A program made the translations under genes and the position numbers. The notes beneath the pieces are model-generated. The model searched no databases and was not told the origin of the DNA. It saw only the letters and a program-made list of their open reading frames with translations. Positions 26,045-37,865 of a DNA stretch of 46,500 nt are shown piece by piece (positions within the stretch are counted from its first letter, which is position 1; each line of letters starts with the position of its first letter). The stretch comes from Chrysomallon squamiferum (lineage: Eukaryota > Mollusca > Gastropoda > Neomphalida > Peltospiridae): assembly GCA_012295275.1 (NCBI GenBank), contig CM022670.1, forward strand, positions 24,380,255 to 24,426,754. Reading direction: 5' to 3'.

Positions 26045-28920
26045 ATTATTATTATTTATTTTTTCATAGGTTTGTTAACCTTGTGAGATCAAAAACGCCA
26101 AAGGTGACGATATATACATGCCGAGCCAAATGTATGTTGATGGAAAACTCACCTGATCCTGACTTTGAAGCTGTATTCTATGATGGTAATAATTTAAAAC
26201 AATTATTTTAATACTAATAATAAGTAATTAATAAATTAAATTAACATGGCTGGTACATAGCATATTTTGAATAGTTAAAATGGTTACAAAAACATATATT
26301 TTTCTTATGTACAGATTTGTACAATATACAAATGATCTTAAATTTTTTTTTCTGTGATAAAAGTATTCATTATGAAAATAATTTATTCCTTGATGTTTAA
26401 ATACATACTCCAAATATATTAAATTAGTTAAAACATTTCTTGATTATAGTTAATAAGATAAAATGTGCTTTAATTATAATTTAATGCTGATATATAGGTC
26501 TTTGTTTTTGTTATCTTTAGGCTCAAAGTTCACAGCCAACTCAAAAGGTATGAGAATTATTGAAAAAAATGGAACATCTTTATCCTTGGAATCTCAAGAT
26601 GCTATAAATCAACACTTGAATGCTGACACAAAGGAAATACTTGAATATGTCCAAAATGTAAGTGTGCTGTAAATTTTAAAAATAAACTTATTAATTTCTC
26701 TATAACTTTGGAAAAGTGGAATTACATTCTATGTATATTGCTTACATGAAAAAAAAAAAAATAATAATAAAAGAAATTAAAAAGAATATTACTTTAATAG
26801 AAAATAATGATGTTTTCCAAAAAATAATTTTTCCCCGAGAATCAAGGGAATGTTTTATATTTGTCCAGAAATGTTAAAAATTAACCAAATGGCTTGAACA
26901 TTAATATTTACAGAACTTTTCTGGTTTTCTTTTAAATAACTGTCACATGTTGTTTATATTTTTGCTTATTATATTTTCAGACAAGAAAGCAGTGTTTCAA
27001 CATAGAGTCAGTTATCAGTAAGATTCAGAGTTCTACGTGTAGTAAGGATCAGTTGTTTCCAGTTATTGTGGGACGTCGACCCTCTTCCGGTCTGAGTGAT
27101 GTTAGCAAATCCAGCTACACAACTTCTTACACTGGGTCATCATCTGACCTGAACAATACAAAGTGTTCACAGATGAAACCTTCCACTCCAATGGTATGTG
27201 CTTTTTATAATTTCAAAAGCATAACAACCATAATTTCATTTCTGAGTCAATTACAATTGTCCAAATGGTTTTAATGTTTCTTTTGAAATGCATTTATGTT
27301 ACTAGAAATTTTTCAACATTTATTGCAAGAACCCCTAGTTTTGATAGTCTTAATATCTGAATTTATAAGTGTATTTATTTTTATTTTGTTTGCTTGCTAG
27401 GAAAAATTTGTTTCAAGAGAAACATAGGTAGTATGTTTTATTTTGAAAAAAATATTTCTTTAATTAAAGATCCAATAAAATTTTTAATATTTAACATTTT
27501 TGACATTAAATAATAGATATTTTCGTTTTTGTTATCTCAGATGTCTTCATTTGATGGCACTGTTGTCAGTAATGTGACAGCCTGTGACAGTCGAACAGTG
27601 TCTCGAGTGACAACACAGAATACTACTCTGACATCACAGGTGTCGTCTACCACACGGAGCACATCGTCTGATCTCAGTGCTGGCAGCGTTGTTGTGCGCA
27701 AGCCACCCTCAGAAGTCATCCAGCAGATATTTGTTCCAAACATTGGGTGGGCATCTCAGGTATGTGGTATTTGATGATGTAATTTGTGTTTAGAATAACT
27801 AATAATCTGCTGAAACTTTCAGATGTTTGTACCATATTTCTGTTTCTTTAAAATCTTTATTCATCAGTTTATATGTTTATACAACAATGCACATTACAGT
27901 TAAATAAAATAAGTTATGTAGATTTAATTATTAATTACAAGATTTACAATATTATTAAAAATAATGAATTAAAAAAAAAACAATGTTAAAAATATAATTC
28001 TTAATGAGTAAATGTTCTTTATTTAAAGAAGACATGTGTATATAAAAAGTATTTAACATTTCACTGAATATTCTGTCAGACAAAACTAAAATACCTTTTA
28101 CAAGACAAATATTTTCTACACTTATAAATGGTCAGTAATTGAAAAGACCAATATGGTTATAAAAATTTCTCATTTTTATTACATCTCTTTTAACAGGCAA
28201 TATTATAAATTAATTGCAAAAAAAAAAAAGAACCCACAGTAATACATATATGTTTGAATTTATCATTTTAAAACGTAAATGTATTTTATTTAAAAATATG
28301 TGAAAACTAAACACTTTAATTGAATTAATATTTTATTTCAATTTAAATTAAAATTAAAATTTCTGTTTATCAAAATGTTACATTTGTTAATTTTGCAGCA
28401 TTCTAATGGAGAAATCTGGGTAAAGTTCAATGATGGTACTCAGCTAGGAGTGAAGTCTACAGCTACAACTGTTACGTTCATGGATCCACAGGGACAGATA
28501 TTGAGGTTTGTGAATACAAGTTATTTCCACTCAGTAAAAACAAAAAAGAAGATTTTAAAAAAAAAGAAAAAAACAGAAAAAAAAAATAATAAAAATAGAT
28601 TAAAAAAAAAGTATAATATAAAAAATAAAAAAAAAATAGAAAATTTAAAAAAAAAAATAAAATTTTGTTTTAATTTCAAAAAATGCTTTATTTTAAAAAT
28701 TTATTTGATTCATTATAAAAATTTAGTCTATTATTTCTATCTAATTTTTAGAACTATATCAAAGACTATAAATGTTTTATTTTCTTATTTTAACAGATAT
28801 CATCAGAGTGACATTTTACCTAATTTTGTGAAAGAAAAACTGGAAAAGGTCCCTGTTGTGTTGGAGTATCTTCGAACCAGAGCATCGAAAATTTCCATGG
28901 TTTCGTCAGCACAGACGTGA
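16948..28920 (+). CDS. PLK4: Polo-like kinase 4 (SAK), 17 exons, two single-base frame breaks
   Basis: Serine/threonine kinase that triggers centriole duplication. Exons: 16948-17004, 19342-19436, 19751-19846, 20225-20339, 20527-20639, 20937-21026, 21427-21659, 22600-22661, 23740-23999, 24257-24998, 25377-25621, 26070-26185, 26521-26657, 26981-27193, 27541-27759, 28399-28505, 28797-28920. The kinase domain (about residues 7-262, numbered from the MGEVIE methionine) has [32 protein letters not shown] and [14 protein letters not shown] degron follows at 282-287. The central linker is serine-rich. Polo boxes 1 and 2 start near [12 protein letters not shown] (about 598) and polo box 3 is at the C-terminus (GWASQ...[10 protein letters not shown]). 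About 994-1007 residues, against 970 in human. The first in-frame ATG is 16948, just after a TGA; ATG 16987 gives MGEVIE-DYQV, closest to the family N-terminus. A missing A at 19431-19434 and an extra C at 20976-20978 break the frame. Confidence 0.93.
17005..19341. other. First intron of PLK4
   Basis: A 2.3-kb intron containing a (TTA)n tract at 17403-17470, a poly(A) run at about 17816-17842 and a poly(T) near 19241-19261. An in-frame ATG-to-donor string at 19099-19113 was considered as an alternative first exon and set aside. Nothing else recognised. Confidence 0.55.
17403..17470. repeat. (TTA)n microsatellite
   Basis: Uninterrupted trinucleotide tract in the first intron of PLK4; on the minus strand it reads as a spurious poly-Asn frame. 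Confidence 0.95.
19342..21659 (+). CDS. PLK4: PLK4 kinase-domain exons 2-7
   Basis: Six exons encode nearly the whole kinase: glycine loop GKGGFACVY and AIK lysine (exon 2), alpha-C region [14 protein letters not shown] (exon 3), hinge [15 protein letters not shown] (exon 4), catalytic loop LHRDLTLSN (exon 5), DFG and activation segment (exon 6), and P+1 loop to helix I with [15 protein letters not shown] (exon 7). Exon 2 ends ATA-AAA-TG before the GTAATT donor where ATA-AAA-ATG is expected, so one A is missing. Exon 6 reads GTT-CCC-TGA-TGA, where removing one C restores V-P-D-E-K-H and the correct phase into exon 7. Confidence 0.9.
20426..20466. repeat. (TG)n(TA)n microsatellite
   Basis: Compound dinucleotide tract in PLK4 intron 4, about 60 bp upstream of exon 5. 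Confidence 0.9.
21660..22599. other. PLK4 intron 7
   Basis: A 940-bp intron. A moderately GC-richer patch at about 21900-22250 contrasts with AT-rich flanks and may be a decayed repeat, but I found no inverted or direct repeat ends to define one. Confidence 0.4.
23740..24998 (+). CDS. PLK4: PLK4 degron and linker exons 9-10
   Basis: Exon 9 begins [24 protein letters not shown] aligns with the vertebrate DSGHAT phosphodegron that, once autophosphorylated, recruits the SCF-betaTrCP ligase and keeps PLK4 scarce. The acceptor is CAGCAG (tandem NAGNAG), which could add or drop a glutamine. Exon 10 (742 nt) is a serine-, glutamine- and asparagine-rich linker ending in [12 protein letters not shown], the basic lead-in to polo box 1. 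Confidence 0.88.
25377..28920 (+). CDS. PLK4: PLK4 polo-box exons 11-17
   Basis: Exons 11-14 encode the tandem cryptic polo box (PB1-PB2) that homodimerises and binds centriolar receptors (Cep152/Asterless, Cep192): [51 protein letters not shown] and [10 protein letters not shown] all match the family. Exon 15 is mostly a Ser/Thr linker, then enters PB3 with [11 protein letters not shown]. Exons 16-17 complete PB3 and end in a TGA at 28918-28920. The last intron is extremely A-rich (28540-28680). Confidence 0.92.
25989..26057. repeat. (ATT)n microsatellite
   Basis: Trinucleotide tract ending about 13 bp before the acceptor of PLK4 exon 12; it makes up most of the branch-point and polypyrimidine region. 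Confidence 0.9.
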
Positions 28921-29483
28921 ATCCATTAAAACCACTTCATCATTACAGTTATTTTTTTTAATCCAAAGTGCCATAATTTTTCTATGTAAATAACTGCCTC
29001 TTTTTAATGTGTATGTTTTTATGTACACATGTGATAGAACTATTTATTTGTAAATATTTTAGCTATGTAAATATGTACATAGGCAGCAACATTGTGCTGA
29101 CGACGGGTTTGTTACTTGTCCAGAGAAAAAAGCTTCAGCTAGTGAAACATATGCATGAATTATGCTTATTCAAAATGAATTAAAACTGGACATTAATCTG
29201 ACCATCTGTAGAGACGTGGACAGAGTGACTAGTACATTTCCAAAAATGTTGTTAAAAAAAGATACTGTTTTTTTTGTGGTTTTATTGTTAAATTTGTATT
29301 TATTTATATTCAGTAATATATTTTAAAACTTTATATTTTTATTTTTATTTTAGTATTTAAAATAATTATCCTTGTCATTTTGTGACAGGTATTTTTAATA
29401 GTGTAAAACAGTTATATTTGTTTTCGGCAAATCATTATTTAAAAGTATTCACATGCATCAGTAGATGAAATAGTCTTCCATAA

Positions 29484-29489
29484 AATAAA
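29484..29489 (+). terminator. PLK4 poly(A) signal
   Basis: AATAAA lies 564 nt after the PLK4 stop codon and is followed within about 35-60 nt by a T/GT-rich stretch (TTTTGTGTTTGTGAGTTTG), the usual downstream element. It is the best-supported cleavage signal in the 3' region. Confidence 0.65.
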
Positions 29490-29509
29490 GCATTCATAGA
29501 ACAATCCGA

Positions 29510-30281
29510 TTTTGGTCTTCTGTTATTTTATTTTGTGTTTGTGAGTTTGTCCAAAATTTGGGTTTGTTTATGTACGCATCTGTATTAATACCATGGTAAT
29601 ATTGACAAAATAATCTGTAGTTTGATGGATTTCTGTTAAACAAATAATGTTTTCCCTTTCATAAGTATATCCATTTAAATTTTAAAGTAATAATGTTTAT
29701 GGCAAAAACTTTTTGGTTTTTAGTGGATTTCACTTCTGAAAAAAAAAAAGCTTTCTGCTGTCATTACAGGTGCATTTCACACAAATTTCTCTCTCCTCAT
29801 AAAAATTACTTTGATATGCTGCAAGAAACATCTTTTTAATCATTGCAATTTAATATTCGGTACATTTCAATGTGTAAGTCAAAAGTGAAAGAAACGTTTA
29901 TAATTGAAAAAAAAAAAAAATTTAAAAAATAGTACTAATAATAAAGAAATAATGAAAATTAATGACAGTAAAAAACAATAATAAAGTGAAAAAAACAAAC
30001 ACAAAAAGCAAATAATTATTTAGTTGATGTTTACCTTTAATTACTAGGTATTCAGTATTCAGGCAATAATCGCCAAGTGGAGTAACATTAATCACATATA
30101 TAAATATATCGTATTAATATGTATGAGTCGAACTGACACCATAAATTCAAAACCGACTGCTTTACAACACATAAAGAGCGGGTATGTAGTCCACAAAGCT
30201 CAACAAATATTCTTATTACAAGCTTTTTATCTTTAAGTTAACAATCATAAGAAAATAATAATGCTCATAAATATCGTGATT

Positions 30282-30334
<53 letters not shown>

Positions 30335-30350
30335 AATGACACAATCCGGC
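29510..30350. other. Intergenic, between the PLK4 3' end and the convergent secreted-protein gene
   Basis: AT-rich, with poly(A) at about 29908-29921 and an (AAT)n/(AAAT)n tract at 30283-30338 that stops 13 bp short of the next stop codon. No gene seen. Confidence 0.55.
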
Positions 30351-30622
30351 TTAGCAGGTTACATCTTGCGAAGATAGCTCGCACATTCCTGCCAGTGCTG
30401 TTACATCGTCGCAGGCGGCCACTTCATCATTCAGACAGTAGTCGTGCAGGCACATGAAGTAGTATATGGCAGCCATGTCTCTCTCGTCTGCTTTTTTCCG
30501 ACACTCGGTGAAAGGACCGTTAGGGTCGAAGATAGATCCGCACAACGATTTACCAAACGCAAATTTCAGATAATCAGGAGTGCAGGATGAGTAAATTTCT
30601 TTAGCCTTAAAACATCTACAAA

Positions 30623-30653
<31 letters not shown>

Positions 30654-32136
30654 AAAGAAACAAAAAAAGAAGAAGAAGAAGAAAAAAAGAATATCTGAAA
30701 TATTGTAACTGTTGGATCGTATATCTATAATTATTTTAAAACATTTTTTTTAAAAGATGATTCGAAATCGGAATTATTTTGTTAACAAATCATACGTAAT
30801 ACTTAAATTATATAAAAATGTCGTATTATCTATTTTAATCCTTATTTTATTTTTATTTATTTATTTATTATTATTATTATTATAATGTTTTTATTAACTT
30901 AATGTGTGTTTATCTTTTAGGAAATAAGTACTATCAGGAAATATGTATAATTCATGAAAATTTCAGTAAATATGTGTAATGTGTGATTTACTTAGGAAAC
31001 AGGTAATGCAATTGCTGCAAGTAAATCATCCGCTGAACACAAACGATGGGTAATTTCAGAAGGGAGTCTAGGTGATCAGGCCAGTACGAGCACTAGAACC
31101 CAGAATTGCCGCAAATGGGGAACAGTTAATTTTACTGTGAAGAATGGAGTTCTTCTGAAACAAATTTGAGTCCAACAGTCCATTCATTTGTATTTTTTTG
31201 TCTATCAACCAACAAACGAGCATTATGTCGTTAATGTCTAAGTTTGCTCTTTTTACAGCTCTTTGGTCTGTGAATGCTTGGTTTTCCCCATGGATCATCC
31301 CATGGATCATCCCACCTCTGTCGATATTATGTTCAGTTCAATGATTACACATATTGTCTGAAAGTTTCAGGAACTATGCTTTTTTCGGATAATATATATT
31401 TCTAATAATATTTCTAATATTAATAATATATATACATACCCTGAAAAAAGGTGATTCACCACATTAGGTAGATAATGTTTAATTTATTTAACTTAGTGAG
31501 ACTTTGATTCATATAATAATTGAAAACTTTGAAACTGTGTGGTTAACAAGACTACGTTACCAGTATCTGTACATAGAACAAAAAACGTACACACTTTGCG
31601 ACTTCTCTGGGATGATGTTAGCGAACGAGAACAGTTTGTTTGTTCTTGACGTTCCAGACTCGTTGATGGCAAGAACAGTAATCGTTTCCGTTTGTTTGCC
31701 GTCGCAGTCGCCGCAGAGTCCGTACAGATGTTTTGCAGACAGTGTGTCCGGTACATCCAACGACACAGTTAGCTTCCCGTCAAATCTTAGGTCAAGGTCA
31801 CACAGTGACGATTTGAGAATAAAAAACGTATCAATTTTGTTCAATGAGATGTCGCTGTCTTTGTAATTTGTATCCATTTTCTGCAGGGAGCCTGACACTT
31901 CAAACTGTTAAAATGCGATTGATTAGAATGAATTTCGTAAGTGCCACCTATTCCAAAGGATTACGATAATTAAAGTGTAAAAGTTGGAGTAGTGGTAGTA
32001 TAAGGTTAGTACTTATAGGTATTTATAGTAGTAGAGTAATAGTAGTAACAGTAGATGATAGAAGGTAATTGTTTGTTAATTTAATATAAAACAAAGTATT
32101 ATTTCAAATCTCCCTATTTGAATGATGTTTTGTTTA

Positions 32137-32226
<90 letters not shown>

Positions 32227-32915
32227 AAAAAATAAATAAATAAAATAAAATAAAATAAAATAAAAATAAACTCTCACAGAAACACCAGTACTGTCAATCT
32301 GGCCAGATTTAGTGTTAATCGTCCACACAACACGCTTGATCCACACTGAAGAGTTGTCTCTGGCACCAAACCTGTGTTCTGTCTCTAACATGATGCTCCA
32401 CTCGCATTCAGCACCCTTATACCGCGACATGAGATACATGCAAGGCACTGGTAGGTCGAACATTTCCTTGTCGAATGACACAAGCTTGGGATCACCGTGC
32501 GAATAACAGCCACAGCGATCGTCTGAAAGTAAAACAGATCATTTGTTTGTTTATTAAAATAATAAAATAACCTTCTCGAATATATATATATATATATCTT
32601 GGAATCTATAATCTTGGATTTTATTATACTAACATTGTTTTCAGTAATCATTAAAAACTCTAAATGTTAAAAATATTTTAGCATTTTCAATTATAGTAAT
32701 GATAAAAATATGTTGTAAATGAACATTTATCTAATTATTACCCTGTTAATTGTCAAGTTATCACGACTAGATAAACTTTTTCATTTTCGGACGTCAGCAT
32801 AAAACTAATTTGTAAAACGCTATTCTTACATCCGCATGGATATTCCGATATTTTATAAATGTAAACTGTAATACTTATTAAATAAATTATTTCTGTCATA
32901 CTGAATGTTGTTGTA

Positions 32916-32962
<47 letters not shown>

Positions 32963-33610
32963 CATGATTATTATGTTTTTGGTACACATATATATACATA
33001 TATAGTTTGCGAGTCGATATCAAATGGTTCACGTTTGTTTTGAACGCAAGCGACTGATACACACTTTTATAGCAGCCGAAGTATCCATCTCCGTAGTAAC
33101 CAGCAGGACACGTACATATGTTTTTCTGGCATTCTGCATTTTCGAAACAGTCAAATTCTCCACATCTTACTGAAAAGTAGCAGTAATAATAGAAATTATA
33201 AATCTAAAAACTCGTTTCTTTGAAAAGAGGGTGTAGATAATTTTCTCTATTTTCTAAGCAGAAATATTAAAACTGTATTATTAATTCTGCTCTCAGATTC
33301 GAAAATTCTTGTGTAGATATAAAATTTGGTATTTATCTCTTTTTCTTCTTCTTTTTTTTTCTCTATTTTTTTTTCTTGTATGAAAAAAAACAACAACAAC
33401 ATAATTCTTATTACTGTTAGAAGATAAACAATGCAATCAAACAATATTTTTGGGGAAAAGGATTTTTAATTCATTTGGTAAGCACTACAATATTATATCT
33501 ATATAAATGAAATATGTAATAATTTAAAAAAATCATAATATCTTACGTGCTTTACCAGGATGGAAACGGAACGCCAGCAAACACAGAACTAAAACAAACA
33601 ATCGTTTCAT
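30351..33610 (-). CDS. Secreted EGF-VWD-C8 protein (330 aa, 5 exons)
   Basis: Exons in transcript order: 33547-33610, 33065-33169, 32278-32522, 31591-31904, 30351-30615. All junctions are GT/AG with matching phases. The start at 33610 gives a signal peptide (MKR, then a Leu/Val/Cys core ending GKA). Exon 2 is one EGF-like module with six cysteines spaced C-x4-C-x5-C-x4-C-x-C-x11-C. Exons 3-4 are a von Willebrand type D domain: CGCYSHGDPKLVSFDKEMFD at its start and LYGLCGDCDG near its end. Exon 5 is a C8 domain (LCGSIFDPNGPFTEC, then CLHDYC and AGMC), ending in TAA. Potential N-glycosylation sites include DNSS and INES. VWD-C8 units normally belong to long multimeric proteins with TIL modules; here there is a single copy and no TIL. 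It is probably extracellular, possibly a matrix, mucus or egg-coat component, but no specific function can be assigned. The 31591 donor (GTACGT) was chosen because it alone gives both correct phase and a good site. Confidence 0.82.
30620..30654. repeat. (AAAT)n microsatellite
   Basis: A tetranucleotide tract immediately next to the C8 exon; on the minus strand it falls where the polypyrimidine tract of the last intron would be. An (AAG)-rich run follows to about 30690. Confidence 0.8.
32144..32221. repeat. (GA)n microsatellite, about 39 units
   Basis: An uninterrupted GA/CT dinucleotide tract in intron 3 of the secreted-protein gene, 57 bp past the VWD exon donor on the minus strand, followed by (AAAT)n and (AAAAT)n. 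Confidence 0.95.
32916..32962. repeat. (ATT)n microsatellite
   Basis: Trinucleotide tract in intron 2 of the secreted-protein gene. Confidence 0.9.
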
Positions 33611-35037
33611 TTATTCTGTGAACTATTTAAGTAAAACGTCGTGAAATATTAAAATCATAAACTAAATTGTCCATTCCAGTCAGTACGCCATAGTTTATCA
33701 TAGCTCATGGCATGTCTTTTCTTCCCTGTGTATAAAATCCCTTCTAAGATCCTAGCCCATTGGATAGTTTCCACCGTAGAATAGTTATTATTTAAAGAAT
33801 CACACATAAAACTTTCGTTAATTGAAATATCGTTAAATAAATTTTCTTCAAAGAATTGTTATTTATATTACTACTAATAATTTAACAATATTTTACATTT
33901 TCATTACTGACACTTCTTCTTCTACTACAACTACTACTAATAATAAATTGTAAGCTATTCCCTGAGAACAGATCATAATGACATCCATTCTAAAGTTAAA
34001 ACTATCAGAAAATTACCTTTCGCTTTTTTACCAAATTTATTCTTCAGTTTAGTAAAAACTTAATGAAAATATTATTTATCATGCTAACTTGTATTATATT
34101 TGAGACATCAAATTAAAACAGAATTATACGTACCCCTTGATAAATAAAAAAAATGCATTTCCAGCAGCTCTCAGGCTATAAAACAGTGTGTTATATAATA
34201 AACAGACTAAAACTACAGACTTTTCTTATACGTGTCAAAACGTCAACCGTGAATGTAACTTAACAAGAAATTATCAAGATTATTGGCAGTTTGATAAATT
34301 TTGTAAAAAGGTCATCGCATATAAGTTCATAAGTGAATCGTAGAAAACCCTGCCTACTTTGTTTTCAGCAGATATATTATTATTATTATTTTTTAATACT
34401 GAAAAAAGATAATTTCATCTTCAGATGTATATCCACCAGAATGTCACTCCTGTTTTCACAAATGTCGGATCCGACAATCAAACTATAAAGTTGAAAGCTT
34501 TGTATTCTCTGTTATTAGTTTTTGTAATTTTGCTTTTGAGCTAATTCTAGAAAATACATCTAGGGAGCATGACCTGAAGAATAACAACGTCAGGCTGAAA
34601 TTAATTTTCAGTGTAGACAGGCTTATCATCTACGTAACCATCTCAGTGGATATGTCTTTGTTACATGTTTAACTGCTGTTATTTGTTTGTGCCGTAATCA
34701 TTTAAAACGCTTCTGCTATGTTTATTATATGTTTTTCATGTTTTTAATGTTTATACTTAATAAAGTACATTTTGCCCTATAACAGTATCGAATTATAAAC
34801 TGTTTGTTTCTGTTAATTGTCTTTGGCAGGTTTTAACCAATGTTTATTTATCGAAACTGGTTTGTTGTTGAATGATGCAGTAACTGAGTGTTTCATTATA
34901 TTTATTGTTTATTCTAAATTTTCCCTTATGTCAGTGCTTTTGTTTAACAATTTTTACTTTTATAATAACTTATGAAAGAGCTGATGACAGTCATGGTGAT
35001 GACGATGATGATGATATTACTCTTATTAATATTTTTA

Positions 35038-35096
<59 letters not shown>

Positions 35097-35710
35097 TTGT
35101 AGGAAGTAAAATACACATAGAAAAAGTGCCAGTCTCCATACATTTCAAATGAGTTGTTATTAAAACCTTTTTGTCATATTTAATTATTAACAAAGTCTGA
35201 TCTCCAACTACAATTTGGGAATATACAAATGGTTTTTAAGTATTTTTTATAGTACCAAACATCATTCAATATGTAAATGTCACTTTCACGACGTACGAAA
35301 AGAACAAAAAGCAACAACAAACACTTTACGTTGCTGTTCGATAGCTAAGTATTTAAATTAATCTTTAAAATGTGATAATCAGAACAGCTGTTACCTGGGG
35401 TTGACATAACCTTGTTTTACACAGCTCGTCTAAATATTAAATATCTGCAATGCATTGTTATTTTACATCTATGAATTACAGCCGAACAAATTTGGTGGAA
35501 AGCATTAGCGAAGAGACAGAATGACAATAATTGCAAAAAATTTAATTGAAAACGATAAATATTTGCATATTGTTTAGTAAATCCTCTAAAGCATAATCCG
35601 CCACTATATGTGTATGGTCGTATACATATACACACCAATCCCTCAAAAGATGAAAGAATATTTCAGGTATTACATGTAATGACTGGTTTCATAAACTGAC
35701 TGTAACACAG
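33611..35710. other. Intergenic stretch upstream of the secreted-protein gene
   Basis: Presumably holds the promoter of the minus-strand gene starting at 33610. Contains an (ATT)n tract at 35041-35097 and otherwise unremarkable AT-rich sequence. No exon or RNA gene recognised. Confidence 0.5.
35041..35097. repeat. (ATT)n microsatellite
   Basis: Intergenic trinucleotide tract preceded by a short (GAT)n run. Confidence 0.9.
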
Positions 35711-36244
35711 GGCTCATGCCCATTAATCATACGTGCCAATAGTCATGTACCCAATAGTTAGACAATCAGAGCTGTGGGTTAATGTGCACACCTCTTGTTA
35801 TAGCTGATCACAGTAACATCTCATCAGTGACGTGCAGAGAAGGTGGCAAGGGGCGAAAGGGAGGTGGCCCCGGGCATCCAAATAGTGGGTCATCCAATCA
35901 GAAAAAAGAACTTAATAAATCTGGTTGATTTATATTTAAATCGAATAAAATGTTTATTCTATGTTTCATCTGTGTTTACCTATTCAAAATATCTTCCTTT
36001 CCCATAATATTTCTCAGTACTAGGAATCATACTTTGAGTCTGTGGGGCATACAGTCAAGGAGCTGGCCCCGGGCGTCACAAGACCTCTGCCCGCCACTGC
36101 ATCTCAAATTTTTACAATTTTCTAACGGGAAATGTAAACAGTTATTACTGTTGGTAACCAGGCACTGAGAGTGTGTGTACCCAACCTTGAACTTTGTTAT
36201 TTTAAACTGTATGACTATTGGCATGTTTGAGTTTGGGAGGTCAT
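35711..36244. mobile_element. Degraded MULE-like short element, interrupted by a hAT MITE
   Basis: The left part (GCCCATTAATCATACGTGCC, then CCAATAGTCATG) and the right part (CCAACCTTGAACTTTG, GTATGACTATTGGCATG, GGGAGGTCATTTA) match the two ends of the better preserved element at 37866-38715, including inverted GTGTGCAC-type subterminal boxes. The family match is by eye and the outer boundaries are approximate. The centre is occupied by the 275-bp element at 35825-36099. Confidence 0.6.
35825..36099. mobile_element. hAT-type MITE with 8-bp target duplication
   Basis: The left terminus CAGTGACGTGCAGAG and the reverse complement of the right terminus CAGTGGCGGGCAGAG agree at 13 of 15 positions. 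Flanking octamers CATCTCAT (35817-35824) and CATCTCAA (36100-36107) form a 7-of-8 target-site duplication, the hAT length. CAGTGGCG ends are typical of animal hAT MITEs. The interior has GGCCCCGGGC in inverted subterminal positions and no transposase frame. Confidence 0.85.
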
Positions 36245-37865
36245 TTATCGCATACACATACGCACATATATACACGCACACATACACTTTTATCCTGAAG
36301 TATCTGTACGTAATAGTAAATAATTGTATTTTCGTGCCATATAAATAAATAAATAAATAAAAATAAAAATACCGTTAATTTCATTAAATTTTTTTTATTT
36401 TTTATTAGTTAGGATTGCAGGATAAAACAAATAACTTGTTACTTTTTTAAGATATCTTGCTGAATTCAAATGTCGAATGCAGCTTGGCATTGTATATACT
36501 CTTTTTATTCCATTCAAACCTTCGCCGGATATAGCTATGTGTGTGTGCGTGTGCGTGCGTGCGTCTTTGTACGTGTTGCACTCTACTTTTCTCTCTAACT
36601 TTCTAACAGTCTCTTGGGAAGATAAATCCTGTTTTGGGGATTAAGTGTCCAATGAAGACGTGATTAAACTTTCACTTCTAGTAAGTATATTTTATATTTT
36701 TTCTCTTTGTATTAGTTATTATTTATGTATATGTTAATGTTTGTCGTTCATTATTATTCAATAACTGTACCTAAATAAATAAAACAAAGACAGATACTTT
36801 TTAATTTACTTTATTATACTTTTCAGATTTTTATTAAAAAAAAACGTAACACCGTAAGATTTTCAGTATTTAAATATATTTAACATTATATATCTGTCCG
36901 AAATTCTATTTGATAAATTAGTGTTTTTGCTTAATCTGAAATTGTTATCATGCTCTGTGAAAGGTGAATACTACTAAATTTCTGAACATTTTCTTTACAA
37001 ATTATATATGATTTCACAATAACAATGTAAAATCAACAATTGTTTGCTTTAAATGTAAATGTAGAACCATTTTGGAATTTATATTTTTGTCGTATGCTTA
37101 TGAAACAAATGCATTATTGATTGAAGTAATAATAAAAATATAATTAAGGAAAAATGAACAACCATACACACGTCAGTACATACACTATATACAGGAAGAG
37201 GAAACAAACAAACAAACAAAAATCTTTGTAAATGTCAGAAACTGACGCACTGAGTATACAAAACAGAAATCTGTTTCGAGAAACACATTTCTGTAATACA
37301 GATATACATCTAGTTCTAAATTAACATTCATGTTTACCTATCTAGTTCACATGTTATAGCAGATAATACAACATTTACAAAATATTAAAATGATATTTAG
37401 AAGGACAAGGATTTAAGATAAAATAAAAATATCAGAGAAGGATTGTCTGCGTTCTGGGCTAATAATATCAATTATGAGTTAAATATTGAAAATGTTAAAC
37501 ATTTGGAAGTTTACACAGTTTTGTCCAAATGCTACGTTCATACACAACAACTGTGATTCAGTACGAGTTGAAAGTAACTGAACAATCTCTAAGCTCACTT
37601 TCAGATGTTCTGTCATTATTTTCAAATACATAATTTTATTCTTGGCAAGAAGTGAAACGAAAGAACAATGGGTCAGAGAAATTATGTAGAATTACATAAT
37701 TTTGACTATTATAATTTAAATGAAGAGTATATATGTATATTGATGCACAAGGGAAGGGATATATGTCCATTGGATCCTATAACCATGCTATGGTCAGTTT
37801 GTCTTTTTGTTTCCATGAGCACCTCTGTCACTTTATCACATATAAACTTTCATAATCAACCACAG
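36245..37865. other. Intergenic stretch before the MULE element
   Basis: AT-rich, with short (CA)n at 36253-36290 and (AAAT)n at 36340-36360. An open frame over 37668-37946 crosses the left end of the MULE and has no recognisable product. Nothing else supported. Confidence 0.5.

Noticed and set aside
28375-28920. Single long frame of 181 codons through the end of PLK4
   Set aside because: It reads through the A-rich last intron (28506-28796). Joining the exons by the GTTTGT donor and the AACAG acceptor restores polo box 3, and the intronic lysine/asparagine run is not protein-like.
31068-31310. Minus-strand open frame of 80 codons in the last intron of the secreted-protein gene
   Set aside because: The flanking VWD and C8 exons splice together directly in correct phase with good sites. 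The frame shows no cysteines in VWD or C8 spacing and no homology I recognise.
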